64,000 bases of DNA from Diphasiastrum complanatum (lineage: Eukaryota > Streptophyta > Lycopodiopsida > Lycopodiales > Lycopodiaceae), in contig CM055102.1 of NCBI GenBank assembly GCA_029204225.1, positions 24,335,390-24,399,389 of the forward strand. Reading direction: 5' to 3'. Shown here in pieces: positions 22,500-39,255 of this stretch. Both the position numbers and the translations under genes were made by a program. The notes under the pieces are model-generated. The model had not been told where the DNA came from. It was given only the letters and a program-made list of their open reading frames with translations, and ran no database searches. Positions within the stretch are counted from its first letter, which is position 1; every line of letters starts with the position of its first letter.

Positions 22500-24936
22500 T
22501 TGACAAATGTAGTTTCATTTTTCATTGATTCCTCCATGTTGTGTATTTCGATGAAATGATGCTCGTGCTTGCCAATGTGACTTCTCCATCCCTTGTGATG
22601 ACCAGACACTAAGGCTTCCATATGTGTTTGCAAAAAATGCTATATGATCTCTTAGTATGTGCTGCACATGTCAAAATCGTAATGTCAGTCTTATGCTTGG
22701 ATCAAAATATATAGGGAAAATTAAAAGCATTTCGAAGCATTTATACTAACCATGTAATGTGTGATGTGATCTTCTCCCCATGCTTTTAATACTGCATTAA
22801 CAAACTTGACTCAAGTCTTTTGTACAGCTTTTTTATCAATATCAAAAAAATTATCTTTTCTTAAAATTTGAATCATACTATCAAGCTTCCTCCATACATC
22901 AACTTGTAGTAATCTAGTTTTGCTGCTCTTCTCGAAATTCTAAGTGGCAACAATGATATTTGTCCAAACTAAGTGTTGAATATTAGAAGCCTTACCAGTA
23001 TGGTTTGATAGGAATCGACGTGCTTTTGCTCCTCCTATGCTTGGCTTAGTAGGCATATTTCTTGTCTTACTTGAAAGCTTTTCATCTTTCTGTATTTTGG
23101 CATGTCCCTTATGAAGTCCTGCTTTCGATAAAACATCTTCTAATCTAGAGGTAGCTTCCTTCGAAGATGATGTTGGCTCAATATTCCAAGCACAAACTAT
23201 ATGAAGATAAATGAGCTTTTCTATTAATCTAACTTCTACAAACATGCACATTTTTCAAGGGAATAGGCTTTACATGCTTCCAGCTTGGATCTGCATATTC
23301 TCTAATAATTCATGTATTCCTAATAACATCCTTTGTCATTTTCATGCAGTACAAACAAGGGTGTTTAGATGTAGCACCGTGAGAGACATTATACATGCAT
23401 TTCAATGTTTTCAAATCACCTGCTAAGTGCCATTCAACATTGAAGTCTCCAACTCCTGGAACATTGAGAAATCATCCATCCATATGGTCCTTGATGATCC
23501 TAGGGTAAGATGTCCTAGAGAATATCCATGATAATATATCATGATCCTCCTTGAGTACCTGTCCAAAGAATTAATCAAACTTAGTTTGATATGAATTAAT
23601 ATTATCCATTGAATCTAATGTAATAATGAAAAAAATTACTTTAAATGCAGCCAACCACCATATATCATTCTTGGACTGGACACTGAATCTGAAATCTTCT
23701 TGGTCCACTTTTTGTGATAGTGCACCATTCATGAGAGTTACAATAACCATCTCCATCTTCTGCCCTTTCACAATTTCTGACTCATCTAACTTAAGTACTA
23801 TGATTATTTTGCCATTCACCTTTTCAAATGTTATATCATAGAATGTGACGATGTATCTTAGAAAGTAGTTTAGATCAACAAATAAGTTGTTTGATGAATT
23901 ATAAGATATTGATCTTCCATCAGTTTCATACACCTCCTCAATATAAAATGGGGTACCAATGATCTTATGCATACCTATGTTTAATGTATCCCTCTCATTT
24001 TTCAAGTAATATGACCTTGGGATTGGGACTTTTCTAATTTGAACTTGCTTAAAAGCTTCTCTAATAAGTTAAATATTGTTGCATATGCTTCCCTACTAAT
24101 ACCTGCAAAATCACAAGCACATTGAACTATAGTCTTATCTAAAAAATTTCAATGTCCACCATCAAAGATTTTGTTATTTTGCACTTTACATTTGAACTCC
24201 TATTGTTCATCATGATACACTCAAAGGATTTGCATGTCAATATTGAGCCCAACAACATTCCAAGTGAAGCATTGTCCTTAATATTCCGAGGAGCTACTAA
24301 TGCAGATCTGCAAAAAAACAAATTGTTAGCAGAATATCACCGTAGTTGAAATAAATCCATATGTCATTGATTAAATTACAAAAATCAAAATATGCTTACT
24401 TGATTGCACAAATCCTTCTATTTTGATAACCTCCTTTTGAAAGAATTTGAATATCCTTGCAACTTTGTCGCTTTCACTTCTTATTCCCAGCCTTCTTCTT
24501 AGCCAATTTCACATCCTTCAAGTAATTGTAAGTTATCAATTCGAATAGATTGTAAGATATCGATTGTTATCTTTTGTGATGATTCATTATTTCTTTTAAG
24601 TTGTTCATTTTTCTCTAAGGTCTTTTGGAGAAGACAATCTATATTCTGACAGTAAGAGGATACCCATATCGACTCACATTCTAAAAAGTAAATTTTTTTC
24701 ATATAAAATTGATTTCCATGATTCTTCAATCTCTCACAATATCCTAGTAATCCAGTATGCCCATTGCATATCCATGTAACTAGATTAGTTATTGAAGAAA
24801 ATGTGGGATGAGTCAAAGTGCTAGGATCTTGAGGATATAATGAGCCATCTGTCCACAAATCCAAGTTATTCTTTTCTTCTGCCCTATAATGAGAACAATC
24901 TTCTGAAAAATATTTGAATTTCTTTGCCTCCTCCAA
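22500..24936 (-). pseudogene. Unclassified transposase-like protein, decayed, possibly with introns
   Basis: Read on the minus strand. 24936-24499 carries a Cys/His-containing N-terminus (ICNGHTGLLGYCERLKNH). An exon-like piece near 24320 follows an AG acceptor. Then come DFAGISREAYATIF near 24090, KVPIPRSYYLKNERDTL near 24030, KLDESEIVKGQKMEMVIVTL near 23790, GDFNVEWHLAGDLKTLKCMY near 23440 with HGATSKHPCLYC just after it, and AWGEDHITHY near 22780. From memory, not a search, this order resembles uncharacterised multicopy proteins of fungi and protists with SGDGR...H-VM-TF and SGDWKF...CPWC segments. Asp residues in LDES and GDLK could be parts of a DDE/D site, which is inference. Several stops and frameshifts are present. 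Confidence 0.5.
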
Positions 24937-24944
24937 AGCTGATC

Positions 24945-25753
24945 TCGGGTTTCCTCGATCTACTTTGACTCATGGACAGGAGCATGGGGTGCTTTCGTTT
25001 CTCTGGATTCATCAACATTTGATCCTTCATCCTCTTTCCAGATGGCATTATACACTTGAGGCTCGTATATTCGTCATTGGATTTAAGCTCATGCCTAATC
25101 CATCTTGGAAGGCCGACTAAAAACTAGATGATGAGCATCTGTTCGGTGGCTGTTCTTGTACTTGACTTTTTAAGCACTCGAAACACTCAATATAGTCTCA
25201 TACACGTTCATCTTTTGTCATTTTGTTGTTACTCAATTTGACAAAAGGACTCTCTATCAATGAAATGGTTTAAAACGTTTGATGAAGGACTCTTTTAGAT
25301 TAGACCACTCCAATTTATCTTCACGACGGAGGTTAAAAAATCAGTCACGTGCTTTAGCGATCATGGTCATGGAAAACAGTTGGACCATAGCATCGAGAGT
25401 TCGCCGTAAACGTCACACGCATTCTCAAAGATTTGCAAAAATCGTTGAGGGTCCGAACTACCCAAACTTGGGTAGATCCAACTTGGGTGTTCTCTTTTCA
25501 ATATGAGCACCGTGGGTAGCAAAAGCACCATTAAGTGGGTTCTGGCCTGTGAGGGGTCAGCACCGTAAAAATGGGCTTGGGCTCGTGAAGACTCGGCTCT
25601 ATCAGATTCTCGGATTTCGAATGGGTTTGTGGATAGCTCGTGTATTTGGGACCTCATTTGAGGGTATCGATTGTGTCTAGCTTGCTCAGTGGAAGGTGAC
25701 ACCATCTCAGGCTGATAATCTGCTATGATATCGGGATCAGGATGGTGTTCCAT
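24945..25753 (-). pseudogene. gypsy-2 gag fragment
   Basis: An ATG at 25753 opens MEHHPDPDIIADYQPEM. After a frame change it reads REHPSWIYPSLGSSDPQ, FLQIFENACDVYGE, and further left ESPFVKLSNNKMTKDE and EEDEGSNVDESRE. These match the gag at 50725-51430 segment by segment. Several frameshifts are present. The fragment ends at about 24945, where the transposase-like sequence begins. Its 5' LTR lies to the right. Confidence 0.75.
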
Positions 25754-25866
25754 TGTGTACTATTGTGTATTTTGTGGTTTGTATGAGTTTTTGTTAATTT
25801 TTTGTTTTTCGATTTTTTAGTATGTTTTTGCTTTCGTTTGTTTGTTTTCTTTTTTTTTGCACCAAA

Positions 25867-26300
25867 TTAGTGGAGGCTCTTCTTATTTGGACATGGAGTA
25901 GATGCATTACACAAAAAGCTCCCTTCTACAAAGGGGGAGCCTCTTAAATAAGCAAGAGAGCTCCTTAGGTGGCATCCTAGTGGCATTTTCACACATATCA
26001 CAAATTACAAGTGGAATAATGCTCTCCACTAGAGGTCACCATCAAAAGGTGGCTCACTCCACTTTCTTTAAGAGGGTCTACTTGCATTTATTTCATTAGC
26101 CTAGAAATACTAGTTCCTACATGGTCATTCCATCTTTCGGGATTCACCATGAGGCTTACACAGTTCTTGCTTGTCATTCTTAACTAGTACTTCTCGAATC
26201 TCAATCTTCATTCGTCTCGTCTTCTCAGAGACCTCCTCAATATGAAAATTGGCCTCAATTGCCAAATTAACAAATATGACCAGATTTGACTAAACTAGTT
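25867..26300 (-). repeat. gypsy-2 5' LTR (minus orientation), approximate limits
   Basis: The reverse complement aligns with 49600-50020: GAGGAGGTCTCTGAGAAG-type start, then TGTAAGCCTCATGGTGAATC, CCACTAGAGGTCACCATC and CCTCTTAAATAAGCAAGAG. After the LTR end near 25867, TTTGGTGC and an A-rich leader precede the gag ATG at 25753. Confidence 0.65.
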
Positions 26301-31778
<5,478 letters not shown>

Positions 31779-32177
31779 GTTAGAGTCCAATTACGACTCT
31801 ATCATGACCTTGGCACGGTCGGTTATTAAAGGGCCTAAGGCCTAGTATTGGCAAGGGTTGGTGACCAACGAGGACATCTGTCCCAAGTTGGGACCGGTGT
31901 GTCACGAGCAGTGACCCAGTGTGGCTGCCTGACAAGTTGTCAGAGATGCGGTGTGTCTTAACCGTCAGGACCCTAGCCATCAGTGACGAGATGCTAGCCG
32001 ACAAGTAGTCGGGGTGACCAAGAGGGTCACAGGTCTTTGGCAGGGCACGAGGGTGATATCCTATGAGTCACTAAGGTCACAGAGGCCAGGCATGCCAAGT
32101 GGACTGATTACCCACAGGTGGATGCCATGTGCCAGTTGACGGGAATAGCATGTAGAAGGACTCAAGGAGGGGATGTC

Positions 32178-33216
32178 TGTTGGATTTATTCCCTCTAACT
32201 CTCTTGAATCCCATTTTGAATCTGCCTCCATTCTTGCTGCATATTTACACTCAAATTCGCATAGACGAAAGGCGAAAGAATCGCGACACTGTGTTTTTAC
32301 ACAGGTTTTTGGTGACAGGAAAAAACGGGACACTATCCTACAGAATGCCGAAGTGTCTTTAAAGCTAAGGCACCCTGTAAATCTTATCCTAAGGCCATTC
32401 GTAAGAGTGACGCACTTTTTGCATCATCACCAACGTTCACTTCAGCACTGGCTGACGTCGCACCATTTTTACATTCACCCCATGCAGTTGCGCTAACAGA
32501 TTGGACAATGATTGCAGCCACCCACGATCTCCTAGAGACAACACATCCACTATGTACTTTCACATCTACACACCTGTAATATTATGTATATATACATATA
32601 CTGGACACCATTGATATAAGATGAGATGATTTAATAGTGAGAGAAGAAGAGACTAAGAGAAGAGGTTTCATTCCTCATTACAAACAAAATAAGCTTCGTA
32701 GGGCACACGGTTTCGTCTGCTATTGTATTGTGCTCTACTGCATTATTAACATGTATACATGATATACTTGATCTGATACAACTCTTTGTTCTGCATTCCA
32801 ATTTGTGTTAATATTGCTATGCTTGTTCTTCATTTTGTCTGATCTTTCTAGTTGTTCTTTTTGGTGATAGACAATTAACTTTTAGTCTTGTCTTTTGCGA
32901 ATCATTCGCGACCAATAATCAGTCGAGCACAGTCTAGCTCTTCGCGAATCATTCGCGACATATAATTTGTCTTGCAATTTGCAACAAATTATTTATCTAG
33001 CGCTTCATCCATTAAATGTTTGGCTGTGTAATCTAGAATGACTGTGATTCCTATCACTAAAGTTCTGTTCATTCTAATAGGCGTAGTCATGCTTACGGAG
33101 AGAGACGTTTAACTCATTCCGTTGCGCCGAACAGTTTTTGTTCGAGTTCGTTTCTCGTTTGTTTCTTGTTCGAGTTCGTTTCTTGTTCATGTTCGTCATT
33201 ACCCTCTCTCCCAACA
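32178..33216 (+). repeat. copia-E 5' LTR
   Basis: Starts TGTTGGATTTATTCCCTC and ends CTCTCTCCCAACA, followed directly by the primer-binding site. TATA-like ATGTATATATACATATA near 32585 is a candidate promoter. TTCGTTTCTCGTTTG-type repeats lie near its end. Confidence 0.93.
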
Positions 33217-33229
33217 TGGTATCAGAGCG
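33217..33229 (+). other. copia-E primer-binding site
   Basis: TGGTATCAGAGCG directly abuts the LTR end, the standard complement to the 3' end of initiator-Met tRNA in plant copia elements. Confidence 0.9.
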
Positions 33230-33367
33230 ATTTTCATAGCTTGATAAGCTTCTACAATACAAGACTCTACTAGCCGATAGAGTAATTGTTTTCTTGTTCT
33301 GTAAATATCAGATTTTCATACTTAAGCCACTGATAGTTTTTCCAATCACTTAGACTGATTCTTCCAC

Positions 33368-34180
33368 ATGGATTCCCAAGGGAAAGCCAGTCCTATCATG
33401 GACAAGCTTGATGGAGCCAATTACCATCTGTGGAAATTTAAGATGAAAACTGTACTAATGGCAAAAGAATTGTACGATGTTGTTACAGGTGTAAAAGGAA
33501 AACCCAAAGCAGACGACGCAACAATCGCCAGATGGAAGCTGAAGGATGGAAGAGCTTTCATGCTGATCATCCTCAACATCACGGATACCCAGATCGGCCA
33601 GTATCTGAGGCTCAGACATCGAAAGAAGTCTGGGACATCTTGAGCACACTATACGAAGTGCGAGATATAGCTTCTAAGCTACATCTCAGGAAGAAATTCT
33701 ACTCTCTCAAGATGACAAATGGTGGTTCTCTGCAGAATCACATTAATCAATTCAAGAACCTGCTAAGACAAATGACCGTTGTCAGATCTGTCATAGACTA
33801 TCAAGATGCAGTGATGCAACTGCTTACAAGCTTGCCAAATTCTTACGACAACTGGGTGATGATCATCACGACACATCCAAAATTGACTCTTTCGAGAGTC
33901 ATTACTATGTTGTTGCAGGAAGACACGCGAAAGAACGAAGCCTCGAGTTCCTTAGCTGATTCTCACACCATGTACACCAACAAGAGCACGACAAAGTGGA
34001 AGAAGAAGAAAGGCCCAAAGCAATCAAAGGTAGATCAGAAACCAGCCCAGCACAAGGAACGATCGAATCCGCAGACAAAGAAGAAGCTGTTCAGCAGATA
34101 CTACAAATGAAACAACCATGAAATTCAAGACTGTCGAATACTTCAAGCAAATAACAATAGAAAAGGACAGTCGAATCAAG
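33368..34180 (+). pseudogene. copia-E gag
   Basis: ATG at 33368 (MDSQGKASPIMDKLDGANYH, a copia-type gag start with LWKFKM). A frameshift near 33600 moves into the frame carrying EVWDILSTLYEVRD, HINQFKNLLRQM and LLTSLPNSYDNW. The zinc knuckle near 34090-34140 is ruined: the first two Cys are Ser and Tyr and a TGA interrupts it (NHEIQDC survives). It would supply the capsid if intact. Confidence 0.9.
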
Positions 34181-37100
34181 TGGCGAATGCAGCTGCAGAA
34201 GTTCCACAGCCTATTCAAGAAGCGGATCATGATGTCTTTATGACCAACCATCAAGGAGCATCTGACGACAGTTCTTGGTTCCTGGATTCCAGAGCCACTC
34301 AGCACATGACTAGCCTAATTAGCTGTTTCAAGTCCTATACACCTTATAGTACCCAAAAATTCGTTCACCTTGGTGACAATGGCACACAAGCTATTAAAGG
34401 TGAAGGCACTGTAAGATTATGCTTTGCAAATGATCAGTCTAAGCTACTCTCAAAAGTCCTGTATGTACCAAAGTTATCTACAAATCTGCTCTTTGTAAGC
34501 AGAATCACAGATTAGGACACATAGTAGAGTTCGAATGTGATCAGTGTAAAGTATTTGATAGGACAGACAAGTTCCTAGCACTCAGAAAGAGGCATGGATA
34601 CTTGTATATTAAGTCATTGCTTTTCTGCCTCTAGTCAGGCTCTCAGTACTTCAATTCATTCAAATAAAGGTTTACTTTGGCATTATAGACTTGGTCATTT
34701 AAATCATGCTATTGTACAACGAATGTCTAGACAATCTATTGTTCATGATCTCAACTATCCTCGCGAAAAAGTCGAGTTACATGTCTGTCAAGACTATCTA
34801 GTTGGTAAACAGACTAGGAAACCATTTAAGTCAAGCCATCAACATATTCCTAGATGTTGTACATTCAGATATTTGTGACTCGATGAAAAATCCTTCGTTG
34901 AAGGATGCCAAGTATTTGATAACATTTATTGACAAATTCTCCAGAAGGACGATGGTGTATTTCATAAAGAAGAAATCAGAAGCCTTCAACTGCTTTTGAA
35001 TCTTCAAGGAGCATGCAGAAAAGGAGACTGGAAGGACGATCAAGGCCCTAAGATTAGACAATAGTGGAGAATACATCTCTGGCGAGTTTAAGGAGTACTG
35101 TCAAAGCCAAGGCATTGAGCAGCAATTCATCACTCCTTACAATCCTCAATGTAATGGCTTAGCTGAGAGAAAAAACCGTACTTTGGTCGAATCTACTAAG
35201 TGTATGTTATCGCATGCATCATTGCCCAAGAGATTCTGGGCTGAAGTTGTCTCCACTGTAGCTTACCTCCAGAACAAATGTTTGACCAAGGCCCTCTCAA
35301 ACAAGACACCCCACGAGGTGTGGACAGGCTCTAAGCCTTCTTTGAAAAATCTAAGAGTGTTTGGGTGCATTGCCTACGTGCAGATCCCAAAGGAGACAAG
35401 GAAGAAATTGGACTTCCAAGGTCTGAAGACCATCCTGATCGGATATACTTCATCTGATAGCACTTACAAGCTGTACGATCCTGATATCCAGCAAATTTTG
35501 TATAGCCGGGATACAGTCTTTATCGAGGATCAGTTCGTCGACCTCAAAGGCAAGGATATTGCTCGAGAAGGACCTCCATCACTTGCCATTGATACAATAG
35601 TCTGAGCTTCTGGCTCAGGCATGTCTATTGTCAACCCACTTGGAGACAGCGAATCAGACGAAGATGTTGCTGCTACCCAGCAACAAGTACCAGGAGCGGT
35701 TCATCAGTCGAATCCTCCCAGAAGATCAAGTCGAGTGCGCACACAGCCCACAAGGTATACTCCTGAGTCTGCCTATCTCTTAATGCAGGAAACGACGACA
35801 GTCGAAGAGGCACTTAGCCAACCAGACTCTGATCTCTGGAGAGAAGCCATGGACAGAGAGTATTCCTCTCTGATCAAGAATCAGACATGGTCATTAGTCG
35901 AAGCTCCTATTGGCTACAATATTATTGATTGCAAATGGATCTTTAAGATCAAATATAATGCCAACGGAGCAATTGATCAAAGGAAGGCTAGACTAGTAGC
36001 ACAAGGATTCACCCAAATCCCGAATGTCGACTACAGTGAGACTTTTAGTCCATTCGTCAAACATTCGTCGATCTGAATGCTCTTGTCTTATGCTGCAGCT
36101 GCCGACCTTGAAGTACGTCAACTTGATGTACAAACAGCCTATCTGAACGGAGTCATACAAAAAGATATCTACATGATCCAGCCCTGAAGGATACGTTTTG
36201 GAAGACATGAAGAATCATGTCTGTAAACTCCACAAAGCACTATACGGCTTGAAACAGTCTACCAGAGCTTGGTTTCAGAGGATCAACACATTCCTCATTG
36301 AACAAGGATTCAAACCAAGCACTGCTGATTGCAATGTTTATTCAAGGTCAGTGCAGCAATCCTTCATTATCATCACCTTGTACGTTGATGATACGTTGCT
36401 CTTCAGCAGCAACAATACCAAAATGGTGAAGGATGCAATTGACATGACTGATCTGGACGAAGCTCACTTCTGTCTTGGAATTCAAATTCACAAAGACAGA
36501 GCAAATCGACTGATTTACATCACTCAACAAAGGTATCTTCACAATGTTCTTAACATATACAATTTGATGAATTGTAAATTAGCTCACTCACCAATGGATC
36601 CAGGCCTGCATTTGTCGAAGGACCAATGTCCCCAAACTAAGCAGGAAGAGGAGTAGATGAGAGAATATCTGTATCGATCGATACTTGGATCTCTCATGTA
36701 CGCAATGGTCTGTACAAGACCAGATATCTCTTTTATTGTAAGCTCACTCAGCCAATATATGGCTAATCCTAGCATTACCCATTGGAAGGCTCTTATTTGA
36801 GTCATGAGATATATTCAAGCTACCATGGACCAGCGCATCTGCTATGGAGATGTCAGCAACAACAATCTTCATCAACTCAGTGGTTATTCTGATGCAAGTT
36901 GGAGAGGAGATGCAGACAATCGTAAGTCCACATATGGATTTACATTCTTCTTCAACGATGGTACTATTTCACGGAACAGTCGTAAGCAAACCTCTATCGC
37001 ACTTTCTTCTACTGAAGCAAAATACATTGCTGCTTTTCAATCTATTACTTTGGTTGAGAAATTTGTTGTCAGACATCAATCTGTATCAGTACAGCCCTAC

Positions 37101-37353
37101 AATTTTATTTTGTGATAATCAAAGTGCTATTGCCTTATCGGCCAACCCTAGATCTCATTCTAGGAGTAAGCACATTGAGATCAGATATCACTACATAAGG
37201 GGCAAGGTTCTCGACATAGAGGTAAGCTTAACGTACTGCAGAACGCAGGACATGGTTGCAAACATCTTCACGAAAGCACTCAGTGTTAATGCACACAACA
37301 AATTTTGTGCATTGCTCAGTCTGAAAATCAAGGCATTCATGGATCCAGATTAA
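34181..37353 (+). pseudogene. copia-E pol: protease, integrase, RT, RNase H
   Basis: Protease near 34275 reads WFLDSRATQHM, so the catalytic DSG is DSR. Integrase: GHLNHAIVQRM, HSDICD, RLDNSGEY and NGLAERKNRTLV carry the expected D, D and E. RT: GCKWIFKIKYNANGAIDQRK near 35930, ALYGLKQSTRAW near 36240 and YVDDTLLFSS near 36380. RNase H: GYSDASWRGDADNRKSTYGF near 36880 and ALSSTEAKYIA, ending at the codons before 37353. At least six stops or frameshifts are present (near 34513, 34880, 35000, 35605, 36076, 36185, 36655). Confidence 0.93.
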
Positions 37354-37360
37354 GGAGGGG
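37352..37360 (+). other. copia-E polypurine tract
   Basis: AAGGAGGGG immediately before the 3' LTR, the plus-strand priming site. Confidence 0.85.
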
Positions 37361-38411
37361 TGTTGGATTTATTCCCTCTAGCTCTCCTAAATCTCATTTT
37401 TAATCTGCCTCCATTCTTGCTGCACATTTACACGCAAATTCGCACAGACGAATAAAAGGCGAAAGAATCACGACACTGTGTTTTTACACAGGTTATGGTG
37501 ATAGGCGAAAAGGGGACACTATCCTACAAAATGCCGAAGGTGCCCTAAAAGCTAAGGCACCCTGTAAATCTTATCCTAAGGCCATTCGTAAGAGTGACGC
37601 ACTATTCGCATCATCACCAACGTTCATTTCAGCACTGGCTGACGTCGCACCCTTTTTATGTTCACCCCATGCAGTTGCGCTAACAGATTGGACAACGATT
37701 GCAGCCGCCCACAATCTCCTACAGACAACACATCCGCTCTGTACTTTCAAATATACACACCTGTAATATTATGTATATATACATATTCTGGACACCTTTG
37801 ATATAAGATGAGATGATTTAATAGTGAGAGAAGAAGAGACTAAGAGAAGAGGTTACATTCCTCGTTACAGACAAAATAAGCTTTGTAGGGCACACAGTTT
37901 TGTCTGCTATTGTATTGTGCTCTACTGTATTATTAACATGTATACATGATATACTTAATCTGATACAGCTCTTTGTTCTGCATTCCGATTTGTGTTAATA
38001 TTGTTATGCTTGTTCTTCATTTTGGCTGATCTTTCTAGTTGTTCTTTCTGGTAATAGACGATTAACTTTTAGTCTTGTCTTTCGCAAATCATTTGCGACT
38101 AATTATCAGTCGAGCACAGTCTAGCTCTTCACGAATCATTCGCGACATATAATTTGTCTTGCAATTCGCGACAAATTATTCATCTAGCGCTTCATCCATT
38201 AAATGTTTGGCTACGTAATCTAGAATGACTGTGATTCCTATCACTAAAGTTTTGTTCATTCTGATAGGCGTAGTCATGCTTACGGAGAGAGATGTTTAAC
38301 TCATTCCACTGCGCACGAACATTTTCTGTTCAAGTTCATTTCTCGTTCGTTTCTTGTTCGAGTTCGTTTCTCGTTCGTGTTCGTCATTTTTTCTTCCCCT
38401 CTCTCCCAACA
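37361..38411 (+). repeat. copia-E 3' LTR
   Basis: Same order of sequence as 32178-33216 with many single substitutions, mostly transitions, and small indels. It ends CCCAACA at 38411, followed by the target duplication GTGCC. Confidence 0.93.
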
Positions 38412-38941
38412 GTGCCTATGGTTGGGAGGTTCATTCTACACACTGGCTTCTAGGATTCAAGAGGTTGGAGAGACTGGCTTGTGACAATTGGTATCAAAGC
38501 CTCGTTCTAGAGAGAGAAAACATCGTTCTAGAGAGAGAAAGTATAAAAATTGTCATATTTTGCTTGTTTTTGAGAGATTTTTGAGGGAGAAAACGTGGGA
38601 GACAAATTGAAGAAGATAGGTGGGCCTCCAGCGCTACTGTTCTTGCATACAAGGAGCCCACAATAACCCGTTTTGAAGGAGAGAAATTGTTTAAAAAATT
38701 TAGATGCTCCATCGCCCTTTTGTAGCTAATTTCCATCGCTGAAAAGGAGGGAAAAGGGATTTAAATAAGAGAAGACAGATTGCAGAGGTTTTTTGGACCT
38801 CCAACGCTGATGTTCTAGCCTATTGGGAGCCTAAAGAAATCGAGTTTGGTGTAGAATTTCTTTTGATGGTCTATCGCCCTCCTACAGCCCTCCTTCAGCA
38901 CTAGCAAAGCTTATCAGTTTCTAGATAGTGAACTGATACAC

Positions 38942-39245
38942 ATGCGGGGAAAGTTGGAAGGTCATGACGTGCTCGTCTTGTTTGACATCAGTTCCTTGCA
39001 TATTATTATCAATTCTCGCGTGGTGAGGAAGTTTCACTTGGCTACTGTTCCATCTGATTACCGGTATACTGTTGAGATGCCGGATGGTAAGGGAATAGAG
39101 TTTTGGGATGAAAGAATCTCTCGGGTGTCTTTGTCTATTCAGACGTATACCGAGAAGTTAGATTTTGAAACTACTAAACTAGCTAAGTTTGATATTGTAC
39201 TTGGTAAGGGGTGGCATGCAAGTAAGCAGCCTGCTATAGGTTGTG
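38942..39245 (+). pseudogene. gypsy-1 protease remnant
   Basis: Aspartic protease fold typical of chromoviruses: GKLEGHDVLVLFDISSLHII, then FDIVLGKGWHASKQPA. The active-site D-S/T-G has become DIS, so it is inactive. The frame runs into copia-B sequence after about residue 98. Gag, which should precede it, is missing between the leader and this point. Confidence 0.8.
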
Positions 39246-39255
39246 GTTCATATCC

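Larger units (their letters stand above)
32178..38411 (+). mobile_element. copia-E, complete Ty1/copia retrotransposon nested in the gypsy-1 LTR
   Basis: A 6.2-kb element with LTRs 32178-33216 (1039 bp) and 37361-38411 (1051 bp), both TGTTGG...CCAACA, differing by roughly 5-10 percent. The primer-binding site TGGTATCAGAGC at 33217 fits initiator-Met tRNA, and the purine tract AAGGAGGGG is at 37352-37360. Target duplication ATGTC (32173-32177) versus GTGCC (38412-38416) differs by two transitions, as expected from old methylated-C decay. Gag-pol order is gag, protease, integrase, RT, RNase H (copia type). Multiple stops make it non-autonomous. Confidence 0.95.
31779..39245 (+). mobile_element. 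gypsy-1 chromovirus, 5' half (5' LTR, leader, protease remnant) with nested copia-E
   Basis: The 5' LTR is 31779-32172 and 38412-38486, interrupted by copia-E. It begins TGTTAGAGTCC and ends GGCTTGTGACA. A primer-binding-like TTGGTATCAAAGCC follows at 38488, then a leader without gag and a protease remnant up to about 39245. The internal sequence stops where minus-strand copia-B starts. Its 3' half is on the other strand at 8818-11590. The element has lost gag and most of the RT. Confidence 0.85.

Noticed and set aside
33217-33240. TGGTATCAGAGC as part of a tRNA gene
   Set aside because: It abuts an LTR end and has no cloverleaf; it is the primer-binding site.
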